In this document: positions 33,615 through 34,133 of the stretch, one piece after another
How the letters are laid out: every line of letters starts with the position of its first letter
Position numbering within the stretch: position 1 is the first letter of the stretch
Source of the DNA: Cristatella mucedo
Lineage: Eukaryota > Bryozoa > Phylactolaemata > Cristatellidae
Direction: 5' to 3'
Assembly: GCA_009760855.2 (NCBI GenBank)
Contig: WPIO01000507.1
Span: 1 to 34,133 of the forward strand
Length of the DNA: 34,133 nt
Position numbers and translations under genes: made by a program
The notes under the pieces: generated by a model
What the model was told of the DNA's origin: nothing
Seen by the model: only the letters and a program-made list of their open reading frames with translations
Database searches by the model: none

Positions 33615-33899
33615 TTAGCTCGCAATGGAAGCGCAAGTGTTTTGCTCGCGTTTTGCGCTTGCAGTTATTGTGCACCACGCTATTTTTTTATTTTTTGTTG
33701 TAAAGTAAGCGAGTGGGAAGGCCAGCACTGAGAAGAAGACGCTGACGACGAGCACTGAGTTAAAGAAAAAGAAATATTGAAATATGACGTAGATGTGCGT
33801 GTAGTCGACTTGACAAAGGGGTACGAGCGTAGAAATGCTAAAATCTACGACCTGCCCAAAACAGAACGAAAAAGAAGTCGATACAGATTTTACCGTCAT
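33615..33899 (-). CDS. Unidentified hydrophobic minus-strand block, unit 3
   Basis: The NSVLVV...FPLAYF segment is kept in frame, but the part before it differs from the other units by indels. A second frame upstream reads GKICIDFFFVLFW. No family is recognised. Confidence 0.25.
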   Translation of the reverse strand: MTVKSVSTSFSFCFGQVVDFSISTLVPLCQVDYTHIYVIFQYFFFFNSVLVVSVFFSVLAFPLAYFTTKNKKIAWCTITASAKREQNTCASIAS

Positions 33900-33969
33900 C
33901 AGAGGGTGTTAAAACAATTAAAAAAACAGCCGTGGAAATGAATCCATCAAAATATGGAGTAGCCACTGA

Positions 33970-34133
33970 TGGTGGGGTGTCCCAGGACTATGCGTGTAGT
34001 AGTAGCGCAACTAACCTTGAACTGACATTCATCATGCTGCGTGAGCAAAGCATGAGATTAAATCATTGCAAGAAAGCTCTTCATCAAGCATCAATTCTCG
34101 CGTGCTGCATTGAGACGATGGAGAACGTAAACG
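33970..34133. other. Deletion junction and end of unit 3
   Basis: After CACTGATGGTG (33966-33976) the sequence jumps to CAGGACTATGCGTGTAG, the equivalent of 4844 onward. Small insertions (an extra TAG at about 34001, extra A and TC further on) show this end is also slightly divergent from the other units. Confidence 0.75.

Larger units (their letters stand above)
24187..34133. repeat. Tandem array unit 3, partial at the window end
   Basis: The left part (24210 to about 29580) is almost identical to units 1 and 2; after about 29590 it is clearly more divergent. It carries the peptide gene at 32064-32467. Near 33975 the sequence jumps from the equivalent of 4175 to the equivalent of 4845, a deletion of about 0.67 kb that removes the block starting at 4341, and then runs on as the equivalent of 4845-4983 to the window end. 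The start of a next unit may therefore lie just beyond the window. Confidence 0.9.

Noticed and set aside
1-34133. Pure assembly duplication of one locus
   Set aside because: Units 0 and 3 carry many independent substitutions, indels and large deletions, including distinct lesions in the peptide gene. An artefact remains possible only for the near-identical units 1 and 2.
1-34133. CRISPR arrays, bacterial operons or phage genes
   Set aside because: There are no short regularly spaced repeats, no ribosome binding sites ahead of long frames, and no open frame above 119 codons. Splice sites and LINE/SINE relics indicate an animal genome.

Overview
This is metazoan nuclear DNA. It has split genes with GT-AG introns, AATAAA signals, dead non-LTR retrotransposons, a tRNA-derived SINE-like element and low coding density. 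No bacterial or phage gene layout is present. The taxon cannot be fixed from the sequence; a non-vertebrate animal with moderate GC content is my inference.

The window is a large tandem array with a period of about 9.92 kb. Positions 1-4340 hold a divergent, internally shorter unit that lacks about 5.6 kb. Units follow at 4341-14256, 14257-24186 and 24187-34133; the last is cut by the window end and by an internal deletion near 33975. Units 1 and 2 are nearly identical over most of their length. Unit 3 is close in its left part and more divergent after about 29590. The right part of unit 0 (1800-4340) is the most divergent, so the array is a mosaic of old and recently homogenised blocks.

The main content is one small three-exon gene per unit, on the + strand, which I read as a precursor of a secreted cationic amphipathic antimicrobial or lytic peptide. 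Exon 1 encodes a signal peptide, exon 2 an acidic propeptide, and exon 3 a Lys-Arg cleavage site followed by a 22-residue peptide rich in Trp, Lys and Ala with a terminal Gly. The introns are about 90 nt, and an AATAAA lies 54 nt past the stop. Copies at 12211-12614, 22134-22537 and 32064-32467 are intact (73 residues). The copy at 2333-2686 has lost its first splice donor and, through an in-frame 48-nt deletion, the cleavage site and the cationic core. The copy at 32064 has a different C-terminal tail.

The rest of each unit is mostly relics: a CR1/L2-like LINE fragment (7240-7870 and equivalents), a minus-strand SINE-like element with A and B boxes (8136-8296), a CT microsatellite, a second LINE fragment ending just upstream of the peptide gene, and two minus-strand blocks downstream of the gene that stay open in divergent copies but that I cannot identify. 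A Cys-rich, Lys-rich open frame at 10653-10868 sits directly after a good splice acceptor and is a weak second peptide candidate.
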